From the NCBI GenBank assembly GCA_029204225.1, contig CM055104.1, positions 42,407,502-42,471,501 on the forward strand: a DNA stretch of 64,000 nucleotides, in the 5' to 3' direction. This DNA comes from Diphasiastrum complanatum (Eukaryota > Streptophyta > Lycopodiopsida > Lycopodiales > Lycopodiaceae). The position numbers were made by a program, and so were the translations under genes. The notes beneath the pieces are model-generated. The model searched no databases. It was not told the DNA's origin and saw only the letters and a list, made by a program, of their open reading frames with translations. Positions 33,044 to 46,389 of the stretch are shown piece by piece. Every line of letters begins with the position of its first letter. Position 1 is the stretch's first letter.

Positions 33044-34010
33044 GGAATTTTATTATTAAAAACCTCTCAAATATTCCACAAACAAACACTTGCAAATTTG
33101 AATTTTGTTTGCAAATATCTTTCACTCTATTATAGTCTCAAACCCTATAGATTTACTCACAACTCAAGTATGTTGGGAATCTGTGATGGAATCCTCAGTG
33201 CGTGCACTACAACAACAATAGGCAAACACAAAATAGAACTAGCGTGGTTGTTGTGGAAGCGAAAGAGCAGACAATCAAACAAAATAGTAAGAGAGTCAGA
33301 CAGAAAACGAAATAGCAAAACATGCAACTCTAACAAAGACTCCGAATGCCATAACGAGACAGTGATTGATTCAGATTAATGTATAGAAATACAAGTCAGA
33401 TCGATGATGTGAGCACGAGACAATAGTGGGCAAAACTACATGCTCAGGAAGCTAAATTCGCTCTGTGCTTATTACTGACAATCAGTCTAAAAGAAAGAAT
33501 CGATGCATGAAAGTATCTACAAAGTTTGTCTCTAATAATCTTGATAGATCACTACATTCTTGTATGTTGTTTATTACAATTGTCATCTCTATAAAAATTT
33601 ACAAAAAATGTATGTACAAGAAGATGGCGTGGAGCCGTTGCGCCATCTGAGGTAGATCGTAGTGGCTGATGTCATTGTCAAAGTAGTTGCACAGTAAAGG
33701 AAGTGGGCGTGAGAAGGCTTCGATTATTCAGAGTCAAACATGTCTCTGTTGATAGTGATAAAGTCGGGATAGTCATCTGATGGTCCTCGGCGATAGTCGG
33801 TTGAGTCGACAAGTCAAACTTCCCCGATAAGTCGACCAAGTCGACCGTCCCCGACATGTTGGACTTCTTCGACAAGTCGGTTGCCTTCTGGTGCATGTCT
33901 TTGATAATAGAGTATTTATGCAGACTGTGTGACAATGCATGTAAAACTGCAGCAATATGAATGGAACTAGATTAGCATGGGATTTAGGAGAGTAGAGGAA
34001 TAAATCCAAC
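33044..34010 (-). repeat. Putative copia-3 3' LTR
   Basis: Right after the minus-strand RNase H tail comes a purine tract (AAGGTAGGG) and then TGTTGGATTTATTCC, a good 3' LTR start at 34010. The left end is taken at TGTTGGAATTTT (33044), giving TGTTGG/CCAACA ends. The second LTR is not in view, so the left edge is uncertain. Confidence 0.45.
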
Positions 34011-34023
34011 ACCCTACCTTAAT

Positions 34024-35745
34024 TTGGATCCGTGAATGCCTTGATCTTTAGACTAAGCAATGCACAAAATTTGTTGTGTGCTTCAATGCTCAAAGCCTTG
34101 GTAAACACATTTGCAATCATATCCTATGTTTGACAATACATTAAGCTCACCTCTCTATCAAAAACCTTACTCTTTACAAAGTGATATTGAATCTTAATGT
34201 GCTTACTCCTAGAGTGAAATCTGGGTTGGCCGATAAGGCAATGGCACTCTAATTATCACAAAACATAATTGTCGGAGTGTACCGATTCAGACTAATGTCT
34301 AATAGTAAATTTTTCAACCAAAATGCGTCTTTAATAGCTTCAGAAGCAGCAATGTATTCTGCTTCTATGGAAGAAAGGGCAATAGAGATTTTCTTACGGC
34401 TGTTCCAAGAGATAGGACTACCGTTGAAGAAGAATGTAAATCCAGACATGGATTTATGAATATCTACATCTCCACCCCATCTCACATCTGAATATCCATT
34501 GAGTCGATGGAGATTGTCGTTGTTGACCATAGCAGATGCACAGGTCCGTTGTAGCTCCAATGTATCTCATGGCTCTTACGAGACCCTTCCAATGGGTGAT
34601 GCCAGGATTAGCCATGAATTGGCTTAGTGAGCTAATTGCAAAAGCGATGTCAGGTCTTGTACAGACCATTGCATAAATGAGAGATCCAAGTATCGATTGA
34701 TAAGGATACTCTCTCATTTGCTCATTTTCCTGCTTTGTCTGAGGACATTGGTCCTTCGATAGTCATAGGCTTGGATCCATTGGTGAGTGAGCTTCTTTGT
34801 AGTTGATCAAATTATATCTAATAAGGGTATTATGAAGATACCTTTGCTGAGTGATGTAGATCAGTCGTCTCTCTCTGTCACAATGGATTTGAATTCCTAG
34901 ACAGTAGTGAGCTTCATTCATATCGGTCATGTCGAATTCAAAAGATAGCATCTGTTTAGCATCCTTCACCCGATCGGTATTGTTGCTAAAAAGCAACGTG
35001 TCATCGACATACAAGGTGATGATAATGAACGAATGTTGGAATGACTTGAAATAGACGTTAGAATCGATAGTGCTTGGTTTGAAACCATGTTGGATGAGGA
35101 ATGTGTTAATCCTCTAAAACTGAACTCTTGCTGATTGTTTTAAGCCGTAAAGTGACTTATGGAGCTTATGATACATGATTTTTCATACCTTCAAGAACAA
35201 ATCTCTCAAGCTGTAGCATGTAGATGTCTTCTTCAATAACTCCGTTCAGATAGGTTGTTCGTACATCGAGTTGGTGTACTTTGACAACCGCAACAAAAAA
35301 CGATATGAGGACTCGGATCAATGGATGCTTGACTACTGGACTGAAATTCTCGGTGTAGTCAATGTTTAGGATCTAAGAGAATCCTCGTGGTACCAATCAG
35401 GCCTTCCTTCGTTCAATACCCTCGTTGGCATTGTATTTGATCTTAAAGACCCATTTGCAATCGATAAGATTGTTGCTAGCAAGTTGTTCGACTAATGACC
35501 ATGTATGGTTCTTGATTTGAGAGGAATAATCTCTGTCCATTGCTTCTCTTCGGAGATTGGAATCTAGTTGGCTAAGTGCCTCATCGACAGTACTCGGTTC
35601 ATGTCGATAAAGACAATATCCCTGTTGAATAAAATTTGCTAGTTATCGGGGTCGTACAACTTGTAAGTGTTGTCAGAGGAAGTGTAACTGATCAGGATGG
35701 TCTTTAGACTTTGGAAGTCAAATTTCTTTCTGGTCTCCTTTGGGA
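34024..35745 (-). pseudogene. copia-3 integrase C-end, RT and RNase H (broken)
   Basis: From right to left: an integrase C-terminal phrase (YKLYDPDN), RT N-part (CKWVFKIKYN), HQLDVRTTYLNGVIEEDIYM, YVDDTLLFSN near 35010, CTRPDIAFAISSLSQFM, and RNase H with SIALSSIEAEYIAASE near 34370 and MIANVFTKALS near 34090. Multiple frameshifts and stops. A closely related fragment is at 43.6-44.9 kb. Confidence 0.85.
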
Positions 35746-36640
35746 TCTATGTATAGAAGCTATTCAAGCCTAAGAGGGAGTCAGACCAAAAGTAGGATTG
35801 AGACCAGCAAACAGAAGGAGCCAACACAAATGGAAGGACAAAGAAAAGTCGAGACATTAGGACAGTGAAAAGAAGACGTGCGTGAGATACAAATACGAAG
35901 GACACACAATCGATTCGTGTTGGTTGAACCCGAAGATCAAATGTATCCATTGCCACAAGAAAGGTCATGCAACTATGAACTGTTACTAGAATCCGAGGAA
36001 TAAAAGGCAAATGGGAGAACCACAACAGTTCATCCTACGTCAAAGAGCCCGAAAGCTCGAAGATGAGCAAAGAAAGGTCGAACAATAATAATTCGACAGC
36101 CTATCTATGTATAGATGTGTGTGCAGCCTCAACATCTGATACACAAGAGATGATCCTTGATTCAGGAGCAACCTCTCACTTCATCACATGCAGACGAATA
36201 ATGTATGACTTTTGAAGTACAGATCCATCCAGATACATAGTTCTTGGAGACGGATCAAGACATCAAGTGAACGACATTGGTTCACTATGGCTCAACACAA
36301 ATGGCAAAGACCGACGATTAGACGATGTTCTATTTGTGCCCACATTGCAGCAAGACTTGCTCTCAGTTGCAAGAATAGCAGACGTTGGGATGCGTGTGAC
36401 ATTTTCGAATGAAACATGCAATGTCGTTGATGCCAGCACCAGCACGCTGATAACACAAGAAAGACGCAAAAGACAACTTGTATCACTTGAAGGTACGCCT
36501 ACCGACAGATCAAGCACACCAAGCTCACGAATTTATAGATGTTCAATGGCACAGAAGACTATGCCACATGAACCCAATGGCATTGTATCAAACATGCCAG
36601 CATGGAGCTATCACAGGAGTAAGCTTAGGTTTTTTCAGTC
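35746..36640 (+). pseudogene. copia-3 gag C-end, protease and pre-integrase, inverted relative to its pol
   Basis: On the plus strand: tandem knuckle region ending CIHCHKKGHATMNC near 35950, protease start LDSGATSHFIT near 36165 with intact DSG, LGDGSRHQVNDIGSLWL, PTLQQDLLSVARIADVGMRV, and pre-integrase WHRRLCHMNPMALYQTCQ near 36570. Many frameshifts. It abuts minus-strand pol at about 35745. Flipping it gives the normal order, minus the integrase core. Confidence 0.8.
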
Positions 36641-38839
36641 CTCCGAAAAACTTCATCAGCTAAGGTACAAGGAATTTTCTTTAATATATAATAAATGTAA
36701 AAAGTAGATCGCGTTTTCTTTTCATTTATCCAGCTTTAACATTACTCCGTTAACGTCTCATAATTAAGTCGTAATTGAATGTGAAATTACATAAATGAGA
36801 ATTCTTCAATATGAAGTTTTAAAAATTCTACCTCTGTATTCAACAAAATTTCTATTGTTGAATAAGAAATTCTTTTATTCCACTCATTCTTGCTGGTTAT
36901 TTCACATCAATTGGCAATCAACGAGTATCTTGTTAAAAGCTTTTGCTCGTCCTTTTCTTAATGACCAAAATCAATTAGAAGGTAAGAGCAAAAAATCAAA
37001 AAAACAATTGGTACTTTACCGACCGAAAAGGAATAATAAAAAATCCACACGTACCTTTTCACTCTATACACTGGGAGTAACCTTACTCCAGAGCTAAAAA
37101 AAAAATTAGTAGCACAGTACCTGGAAATCAACTTTCCGATAATCGGATACTACCTGGGAAACCTCATTGGGAAAAAAATAATCCCAAATCCATGAACCCA
37201 TTTCATAGACTTTACAATTAGGATAGAAAAATTATTCCACACATTTTCCCTATTAGGTCTGAAGAATTGGTAATTCCTTTCTAAATTGTCAGTTTAGATA
37301 TGTTTCCCCAAAAGTCCTCTTCGAACCTACTATAAATTTACCTTTAAATACAACTCTGCTAAGGTTCATAAAGCTCTCAGCCAATCCATAGTCATATGAC
37401 TAGCAGTTTAGCCATGAAGCCCTCATTTAGTCGATTTACTCATTGCATGAAGGTGGAAAACAATGGCCTCTTCCAACAAAAGGAAGAATCATGCAAAATA
37501 AAAGTAAAGGCCATGATTCAAGCCTTTGGAACCCTAGGCCGCGGGTTTCCTCCACAGACGACTGATTTCCCACTTCCACACGGCCGCTTATAAACAATCA
37601 CCATCTCTGTAAGAATGAATCGGGTGCCTCATTGGATCCACAAGACACGCCTCCCAGCCTGTCAAGGTACCTGGGCCCCGCTCCATCAAACAAACAGACT
37701 TTCAATTTAGTGGTAGCAGATGTTTCCACCCGTAGCAATCAATCAAATACTAGATTGAATCTGCAACCCACAGAGCTTCAACATCTGTTTTACATCCAAA
37801 ATTACAATCACAGTGATTGCAGGTCTAGAAACAGTAGGTTGGCGGGATCCACAGCTGTTTCCTACAGAAATCCAAAAGGTCTTTGCTCCCATCCCAGCTT
37901 CAGAAGGATGGGTAACTGAGTATCAACCGCTACAGCAAGTTTGGATGCTCAGAACCACATAAATTCGTGGACAGAGATTCATCTCCCAACAAACACTTCA
38001 AGCTATTTTCCAAGGAAGGCTTTTCATGGCAAGTTCCTACAGCATGCATCAATTATTCCAAAGAATTAAGCTTTCTTTCCTGCTTTCCAACCAAAAGCAG
38101 AATGAATGCTTCTACAGGGAATAATTAATATACCATAAAGATGGTTGAGCCTCTCAGCTTCAAAATCTATTCTTATTAGAGAGTGTCAATTGCAATTCCA
38201 AAAACTATTCTTAATAGAGAGCGTCAATTGCAATTCCATTCTATGTTCTCAAACAACAGATTTTATAGGAGGATTGGTGTAGCATAGCACACACCCCTCA
38301 ACATGCAATTGGTTAGACTCAAATTTCTAGCTATAAGCTGTTCATTACACTAGGATAAATCAATTCAAAATCAATTTATCAATAAACATAGCTAAAGCTA
38401 TTTGAACCCAACCATGAACATTATGGACTTTTGCATGTCCTCAAAATCCCCCTAATATGCAGATTCTAAGCTACAAACCACTTAAATTACCCATGCAAAT
38501 AACTCTACATCCAATAGGAATTTCTCAAGAAACAAGGAAATTGGAAATGAATCAAACACTAATTAGAAGTAATATTAACAAAAGATCAAACTAGTGGGAA
38601 ATCACTCTACCCTTACTTTTGCCAAACATGCTTCACCCAAGAATTAGTGAATCCAAACCCAAACTCCCCTTGAGAAATTAGCACTCCAATCTGAGATGCA
38701 AATCCAAGTGCTTTCCTCTTCCAATCCGACGTAGAGCTTGCTTCCAATCCCATCCAAGACCGCATCTTAGCCGAGCTCTGATATCTATGTACAGACCCAC
38801 CATGAAAGCTACTAAGATGAGGACAAGATCAACACATGA
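36641..38839. other. Mostly non-coding; weak coding candidate at 37396-37919
   Basis: No retroelement motif was seen. Two overlapping-phase plus-strand frames (37396-37593 and 37632-37919) lie in locally higher-GC sequence and could be diverged exon pieces, but they match nothing I know and no splice pattern is convincing. 38170-38245 is a 38-bp word, ATTCTTATTAGAGAGTGTCA onward, repeated twice in tandem. Confidence 0.4.
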
Positions 38840-39300
38840 AGAGACTAGTGGGAGCCAAACCACCCAACCAACTGAGATGTATTTGAACACCTCACCCCTG
38901 ACATGGCAAGTGAAAACCTGAGGAGAGGAGAGAAGCTAGCAATGAAGCCGAAGCTTAGAATGGAGAAGGTCGTGTCCCTACCCGTATACATAAGGGTAAG
39001 AAGCCTATGCATGCACCCATGCAACCTCCCATGCAGTCCATCTAAACATAGGTCACATATCCCATGCAATCCCCAGGCATACAACCATCACAAGCCATGA
39101 ACTCCTTCACATGTCTCAGTAGGAGTGTTTGGGTCCTCTCAAGGTTATTGGTTACAAACTGGCCTTGACATGGAATTAAATCGAGGTGTAACCAACAATC
39201 TCGAATACCGCAGGGCCGGTCTACCATATTAGGATTATTCCAAATCCTTAGTTGAATATGGTCGTAACATTTTTGCTCCCATGTTACTAAATGTAGCTTC
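38840..39300. repeat. Dispersed repeat, copy 2
   Basis: Diverged copy of the repeat at 27093-27540 in the same orientation, with extra sequence in the first half. Not coding. Confidence 0.6.
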
Positions 39301-39709
39301 AAAATTTATCTTACATCATGAGAACTAACACACAAGTGGTACTACGATTAGAGCAAGTCTATTACAAAACAATAAGCTAATCGTATTATGTCCATGTTCA
39401 TATATGGAAATCAAAATAATCCTTGACATGGATATTTGGTACTCCAATACACGAGTTTATTAGTTACACCTCGTTATTTTGAGCTAGGCTAGAAATGTAA
39501 TTAATAATCTTGTGAGGACCTAGTCACACATCTAGGACATGTGGAACTATTGCATGGACTAGGACGATTATTGACATGATGTAGTGAATCAATAGTAACG
39601 ACTTCCATGTATAGGAATGTAGTAGGCTTGCATGTATAGGAATCTAGTGGCTATCTATTCTTGTAGAAATGCACCCTACTACCATTCTCTATTGTGTGAT
39701 TGATTGTCA

Positions 39710-39859
<150 letters not shown>

Positions 39860-39941
39860 GGATAGTATCTAATTTCTACCCGCCCCTCTTCACGTTAAAT
39901 TTCTCGCTAATGACTTGGTTATGAACATATATACCCCTTAA

Positions 39942-40911
39942 TGTTAGAAGATTCTTCTAACGGATTTCAGATGCTAAAAGAGTCTAATAGATATCAAATA
40001 AAGGAATCAAGCCACCAAACTATATTAAAGAGAGTCGACGAATCACCGAGAAGGAGCTCCAGAATCCATATGTACCGGGAACGCCAAACTAGAAAGTCGA
40101 CATGTCACAGACCGGCCAATGAGCGAAAACAAAGCCCAGCGCCTCCCCAACATATTTTATGGCGATGGGAACAAAAGCATGGCCAAGTTGGCATAATGAC
40201 TTAGATATATTTGTAATATAACGTCAAACACCCTTAGAAGGTGCAATGTACTCGTAAGCCAATGGCGCGAGAAGTAGGAATAGATCTATACTCCAATGGG
40301 CCAAAAATAAGAAAGGACCCAAAGTAGTTAAAAATGCAATTTGGTTTATAACTTTTTAAATAATCAAGTTTTTATGGCACATGGTTTTTGGGTGAACCAA
40401 AAACCCTAACCCTAGCTTTGTCTATAAGTAGGGATGTGACACCATTTTGATTCACTTTTCATTGTCAAGAATAGAGATTGAGAGAGAGAAGAGAAGCCTC
40501 CTCCTACTTTTTCTTACATATTGAAGCCCTCATTTTTTGCTCATGTATGATTGCTTGTGAATGAATGAATGCTTGATTGTTGTTGCTTAATCATGCTATC
40601 ACATTCTAGAAAGATCATTAGCTCATGCTTTTATCCATCAATCCACAAAATCACACATTTGCAAAATAGGTGTTAGAAATCCATTTGGAGTGATCATTAA
40701 GTTTCATTAGGTAGGTTATAATTCCATCGCTCTCTTCCCTTGAGAAAATAAGCCTCAAGAGGAGAAGATCTAGAGCCATAGAAGCCTAGATAAAGCCAAG
40801 GAACCAAGATCCAAGAAGAGGATCAACCTTTTACCAAAAATCCCAAAAAGAGATAGCAAAAGGAAGTAGATCTCACCCCCTATCTAAGCCATTCCACTTC
40901 TAGATCCAACA
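39942..40911 (+). repeat. Putative gypsy-3 5' LTR
   Basis: It starts TGTTAGAAGATTC and ends GATCCAACA, with a TATA-like CTATAAGTAGGG near 40421 after CCCTAACCCTAGC. It lies directly upstream of the repeat-rich leader and gag of gypsy-3. The boundaries are inferred from the TG/CA ends only. No clear PBS follows. Confidence 0.4.
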
Positions 40912-40929
40912 CCAAGATTGACACCCTTG

Positions 40930-41480
40930 GTAGGCTTAGATTTTGACTCGTGCCCTGACTCGCCGACAGTAGCTTGACTTGCCAACTCAAATTTTTCTAT
41001 TTTTACTCATTAATTTGACTCGCCATTAGCATAGAGTGACCAGCAGACTCAAATCTATCATTCTGGTGATCGCGGTGAGTCAAATGGTCTCCAGACTTGC
41101 CATTTCAAAATTTTCGTTCATTTTTTACTTCTTGCCAAAAAATTTTGACTCGCGTCCTATTTGACTTGCCAATTGAGATTTCTCTCTAGTCTTTTAGTAT
41201 TTTGATTTGCCATCAATACAGCAGCAAGTGCATCTCTTGATCTACCTTGTACCAGATCAGCAAGTCAAAACTTGTCTGCTGACTCGTGCCTGTCTAACTT
41301 GCCACTTTTCTAGATAAATTTGATCATGAATTGTAGCAAGTAGGTATCTCGGTGAGTCAAAAAGTGTGACTCACGTTGACTGACTCGTCAAAAATGAAAA
41401 ATCAAAAATTTCTTGAACATTTGATAATCAGAGCCCATCCGCACTTTTCTATTATTTTCACTTTTCCTGATTTTCTTTTG
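40930..41480 (+). repeat. gypsy-3 leader with iterated TTGACTCGCC words
   Basis: The short word GACTCGCC or a near variant (GACTTGCC, GACTCGTG, GACTCGCG), or its complement GTGAGTCAA, occurs about a dozen times. Exact copies include 40957-40964 and 41017-41024. This is far above what local composition suggests. No gene seen. Confidence 0.7.
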
Positions 41481-41879
41481 GACTCGCATTTACACCACCA
41501 TTCATCGATCTAACTTTTATTTTGATCTTGATCTGCTTTGATCTGAATTTATTTTCATCTCGGTTTGATCCTTATTCAAATCCATCATCTAATCGCCTAA
41601 ACATAGAAAAGATCTACAAAAATTATCTGAGGAAGAAGAACAAGAAAAAGACCAAAAATGAAAAAGAAAAGAAAAGACCAAAAATAGCTTCACCTTTCCA
41701 TTCCATTGTATTCATCTGAGATCTAGTAGGAGATTACCCATTCTGAATCCTCCTGACCTTGAGGATCTTGTCAACGTACCCATTGAGATAGTCCATGAAC
41801 CTGTTGATGTAGATCCATCCCTGATGGACAATCCTAGGCCGTTTGTGGTCGTTTGTACCCCACGCAGTCCAGAACTTCA

Positions 41880-42900
41880 CCAAGATCGACCTCCCGAGGT
41901 TTGATGGCAAGGGAGATCCGATACGATTTCTTCAGATCTACACTCAAGCATGTAGAGCCTACGGAGATGACAGCCTGCAAGAGTTGTTAAGATAAGTCAA
42001 TCTATGCCTAATCGATATTGCAAAAGATTGGTATTTCAATCTTGAGCAGAACAAACGAGATAATTGAAATATCTTACAGGCTGAATTCATCACACGCTTC
42101 AAAACCACCCGCTCCCTTTCAAATCCCTTCCTGCAATTAGGACGAATCTGTATGGATAAAAAAAAATGAGTCTGTACACAACTACATAGAAAGGATCAAG
42201 AGATTGCACGGTGGATGCGATCCTGATAGCATCCCAGACCATATCGTCCTGAGAAGGTTTATGGCAGGACTACTCAAGGGAATCAGACAACAAATGAAAC
42301 GAAGAGACAAATATGTGTCTTTCAAGAAGCCTGCGCTGATGCCATCAAAAGAGTCGATGCCAGTGAAAGCACTAGTTCGGACTTTGATAATTCTGATCAA
42401 GGGCAAACAATAGAGACAAAGATTAGAACGACTCACTTGATATTGCCATATATGTAATATGAGCAATCATGATACTAATGAATGTCGATACAACCTTAGA
42501 AACCAAGTTGCCCGACCAGCACCAAATCTTGTCCTGTTGGTGCAACGACAAGAGGCCCTCTCCAACCACCGCCTAGATTGGCATTACCACTCATTTCCCC
42601 CAAAACCCAAGGCTTAGTAGTGAGAAATCCGCAACTAGCTGAACATGGTTGAGGTGACCAAAGAACTCTACTATCCCAAGGAGGAAGCATAGGACTTTGT
42701 CCCAGTGCATTTCATAGACGGAGCAAATGACGACTTAATATCGATCTACGCTAATCAGCTTAGAGGTACAAGAGCTCCCATTAAATGTTATGGATGTGGA
42801 GAAAACCATAGGATTGTCGAGTGCCCTAACAAGCCACAAGGCAATTTTGTACCACTATGTCGTGATTGCGGGTACGGACATGTTGGAAAGAGGTGATAAT
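41880..42900 (+). pseudogene. gypsy-3 gag (broken)
   Basis: Readable in shifting frames: RFDGKGDPIRFLQIYTQACR, KDWYFNLEQNKRD, then CDPDSIPDHIV with RRFMAGLLKGIRQQ (42204 on), and finally a double knuckle CYGCGENHRIVEC and CRDCGYGHVGKRC at about 42790-42895. Both knuckles are CX2CX3HX4C, as in gypsy-1. Internal stops make it a pseudogene. Confidence 0.8.
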
Positions 42901-43589
42901 GTAATAACGACAAGTCGACGCTTGTGAACGACTTATCAAGAGCAACAGAATGGAGCTTGCTTTCCTAGTGCATGACTACGCCTATCAATATTGAACAAAA
43001 CATAATGATAGAAGTCAGGTTCAATCTTATAGCAACTAACTTTGAAATCATCAATACTACAATGATTACATAGCCAAACAATGAATTATCAGACAAAAGC
43101 AATATGAGATTTATCAAGCTACAAAACTACCACATAGATGCATACATTATGATATTATATTGAACGCAATAAAGAATAGATTGATTCAACATGAAATAGA
43201 TGATGATGAGCACAAGACAATTGCAGATAGAAATCGCATACTCTAAGTTATCTCTGAGTAACTAAAGATCTCTATCTGAATTTGCCCTTCCACTGATAAG
43301 TAGTAAGCGTTAATAGCAAAACTCTAAATGAACTCTTAATAATTGAGCTAGAATGCTCAAGAGTGTTCAAGATTGAAAGCTTGAGAGAGTTGCTACTTGA
43401 TTGAAAATAACAGAAGCATGATCAGCTATATATACTAAGCAAAAATGCGACAAGTCCAATAGGACAGCTAATTAGGTCATAGATCTTAATGGCCAGTTGG
43501 CCATAGTGTTAACTTGTGGAATCCACCTGTGAGCGATTTTTGTGTACTTCTATAGACTGTGCAGAAACATGCATAAAAGCTCAACCATA
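42901..43589. other. No gene seen
   Basis: AT-rich sequence between gypsy-3 gag and the copia fragment. It may be further gypsy-3 sequence decayed beyond recognition. Confidence 0.5.
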
Positions 43590-44945
43590 CTACTTCTTTT
43601 GTAGCTTGCAAGGCTATGATATACTCTGATTCAGTGGAAGATAGAGCTATCGAAGTTTGCTTGTCGCTGTTTCATGAAATAGGACCATTGTTGTGGAAGA
43701 ATGTAAATCTAGAAGTGGATTTACGAGTGTCTACATCTCTTGCCCAACTTGCATTTGAGTAACCATTGAGATTGGTCATATTCTTACTTAAGGAATTGAC
43801 TGCAAAAGCTATGTCTGGTCTGGTACAAATCATTGCGTACATAAGAGATCCTATTATCAAATGATAAGGATACTCACGCATCAGCTCCTTCTCTTTGATT
43901 GTTTGGGAACACGGGTCCTTCAACATTTTGAGTCCTGGTTCCATTGGTGAGATAACTAATTTGCAATTCATCAAATTATATCTGATTAAGACATTGTGAA
44001 TGTATCTTTGCTAAGAAATATAAATCAACTTCTATTTTTTGTCTCTTTGGATTTGAATACCTAGACAGTCATGAGCTTTGCCCAAATCAGTGATGTCGAA
44101 TTTGGAAGATAGCATTGTCTTAGCTTCCTTTATCAAATATATAATGTTGCTGAAAAGCAATGTGTCATATACATAAAAAGTGATAATGATAAAGGAATGT
44201 TGCAATGACTTGAAGTAGACATTCGAATATGAAGAGCTTGGTGTGTAGCCGTGATCCATAAGGAAAATATTGATCCTTAGAAACCATGCTCGAGCAGATT
44301 GCTTCAAGCCGCATAAAGTGCTTTATGGAGTTTACACACATGATTATGTTTACTTTCGATATTGTAACCTTCAAGTTGCACCATGTAAATGTCCTCTTCG
44401 ATAACTCCATTAAGATATGTTCTTTGTACGTCCATTTGATGTACTTCCAAATCTACAACAGCAACAAATGACAATAAAAGTCTAATAGAAGAATGTTTGA
44501 CTACTGGACTGAAGGTCTCTGTGTAATGTTGTGTACCTGAGAGAATCCTTTGGCGACAAGTGGAGCCTTTCTTCAATCGATACTTCCATCTGCCTTGTAT
44601 TTGATTTTGAACAACCATTTGCAATCAACTACATTTCTGCTGGCAGGTAATTCGACAATAGTCCATGTCTGGTTCTTGATAAGAGATGAATACTCTTTAT
44701 TCATAGCTTTTTTCCAAAGATCAAAATCGGGCTGACTGAGTGCCTCTTCGACAATCGTCGTCTCTTGAACAAGGTAAGTTGCATACTTGTCGATGTACTT
44801 GATAGGTGGTATGCTTTGCATTACTATGCCTTTGAAAGTTGGTTTTGAATGCCAATTTTTGGCTTTAAAAAAAGACATAAATTTTGTAAATCTTAGAAAA
44901 TTTGTGGGCCTCTTGTTAAGGCCAAAAGTTATCTTATTATGCATG
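43590..44945 (-). pseudogene. copia RT and RNase H fragment
   Basis: Frames in order: QPDFDLWKKAMNKEYSSLIK and DCKWLFKIKYKADGS (44573-44944), LEVHQMDVQRTYLNGVIEED (44304-44624), a YVDD box altered to YVYDTLLFSN (44032-44307), and CTRPDIAFAVNSLSK with STSRFTFFHNNGPIS (43672-43974). The altered box would inactivate RT. Close relative of the copia-3 pol; truncated at both ends. Confidence 0.82.
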
Positions 44946-44979
44946 AAATTCCATTCGTGTTCATCATTGGATATGGTGG

Positions 44980-45155
44980 AATACTATAATAGCAGCCAAC
45001 GCTATATTTTACTATAATCACGTTATAGCAGCTCACTGCTCAGTTGAGCTGCTCCATCAGTCTAGCATTATGCTTCTTGGTTTCCAAGGGGAGGTTCGAA
45101 CCTGGGACCAAAGAAACTTTGAATGCCAAGCTAACCAGTTGAGCCAACCCCGTTG
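44980..45155 (-). repeat. tRNA-derived SINE
   Basis: Minus strand: A-box-like TGGCTCAACTGG (about 45133-45148) and B-box GGTTCGAACCT (45092-45103), spaced as in a tRNA. A non-tRNA body follows, containing GCTATAACGTG and GCTGCTATTATAG. The tRNA part cannot fold as a full functional tRNA, so it is a SINE head (RNA polymerase III promoter). It lies at the truncated end of a copia fragment. No tail or duplication was resolved. Confidence 0.6.
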
Positions 45156-45169
45156 TCCGTAACGGCAGA

Positions 45170-45868
45170 ACTAGAACTAGCCATCTAGTATCTACTATCT
45201 ACTGTTTGCTGCTGTCTTTTACAATGCATGAACGATGATGATGTATCTATCCTCCAAGTTCCAACTCCAATGAACAAGATTCGCAGTCATAGAAGAAGAC
45301 TTGCCGCCGCAGAAACGCCGCTATGAAAGAAATAACAATCATTATTCTCTTCTAGTGTTGCATCAAATTCAATTCTCGGATCTCAAATCGCCAGCTTTGT
45401 TCTGAGCTACACGACTCACGAGTGAAGCCATTACACACAGCGTGAAATATACGATGATACGATCACACCGCAGTCGGTACTATGAACCATGTACAAGAAA
45501 GAGGTTCAGGACTCTCCGACTCAGTGACAGGACTCACTGCTCAGGACTCGCAGATATATGTGTTAAAGACAGTTGGACTGTCACCGTGTGTGAGAAATAA
45601 GTTAGAACCGGCTGAGATCATGCCAGAGCGAGACTTGAGAGCCTGGGATGCCAGCCGTCAAATTGTAAGATGAGAGAGCTGCCTGTCCGCGGATAAGGTT
45701 GTATGCGGGAAAGAGATAAAGATATAGGCGAGATTTATGTCGATCTGGATTGTGACCATATGAGAAGAGATCTGAGTGAGACGTAAGTTGGTGTGAGTCT
45801 TGACTGCGAGAACCAAATAGAGATTTTTGTGTGAGATACCTACCTGCGTGTCGGTGAGGTGCGTGTGC

Positions 45869-45902
<34 letters not shown>

Positions 45903-46200
45903 GTGTGTGTGCACTGTGTGTGTGTGTGTGTGTGTGTGTGTGAGTGTGAGTGAGAGAGAGATCAATGTAGTGCTAAATTCATGATGCACAGAGCACGATA
46001 GCAAGACTGAGCGGCGCAGGCTCGGACCTGGGCCCTCGCACCTCTGGTTCGTGACTCCGAGCAAATGCAATTGCATTGCATCCTGTGCTGCATGGAAAAA
46101 CACGCGAGCATGGAGCTCACACAGCTCAGCAATCAACAATGCTCAACACTCGAGAGTGATATAAAAGATTCATTGGTGCTGTATTGTGTTGTACCAGGTT
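45170..46200. other. Gene-free stretch with compound GT/GA microsatellite
   Basis: Higher GC than the surroundings. A compound (GT)n(GA)n(GT)n tract spans about 45859-45960. No convincing gene was seen on either strand. Confidence 0.5.
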
Positions 46201-46389
46201 AGTACTAGGTAATTTTACCTTTATTCAAATGTCTACAGGATCCTTCCTCCTGTTACTACTTTTTATCATTTTTGCATTTATTACTCTACTAAAACTATGT
46301 ACAAAATTTTCAAAGTTAATGTACATAAAATTTCAAAGCTGAAGTACATAAATTGGATTGTTCTAGAAACCTCTTTTTGATGTCCCTCC

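Noticed and set aside
37396-37919. Host protein-coding exons
   Set aside because: Two short frames in different phases, no recognisable domain and no consistent splice sites; kept only as a weak note.
45840-46139. Minus-strand 99-codon ORF over the GT/GA tract
   Set aside because: A third of it is microsatellite-encoded and the rest matches nothing known.
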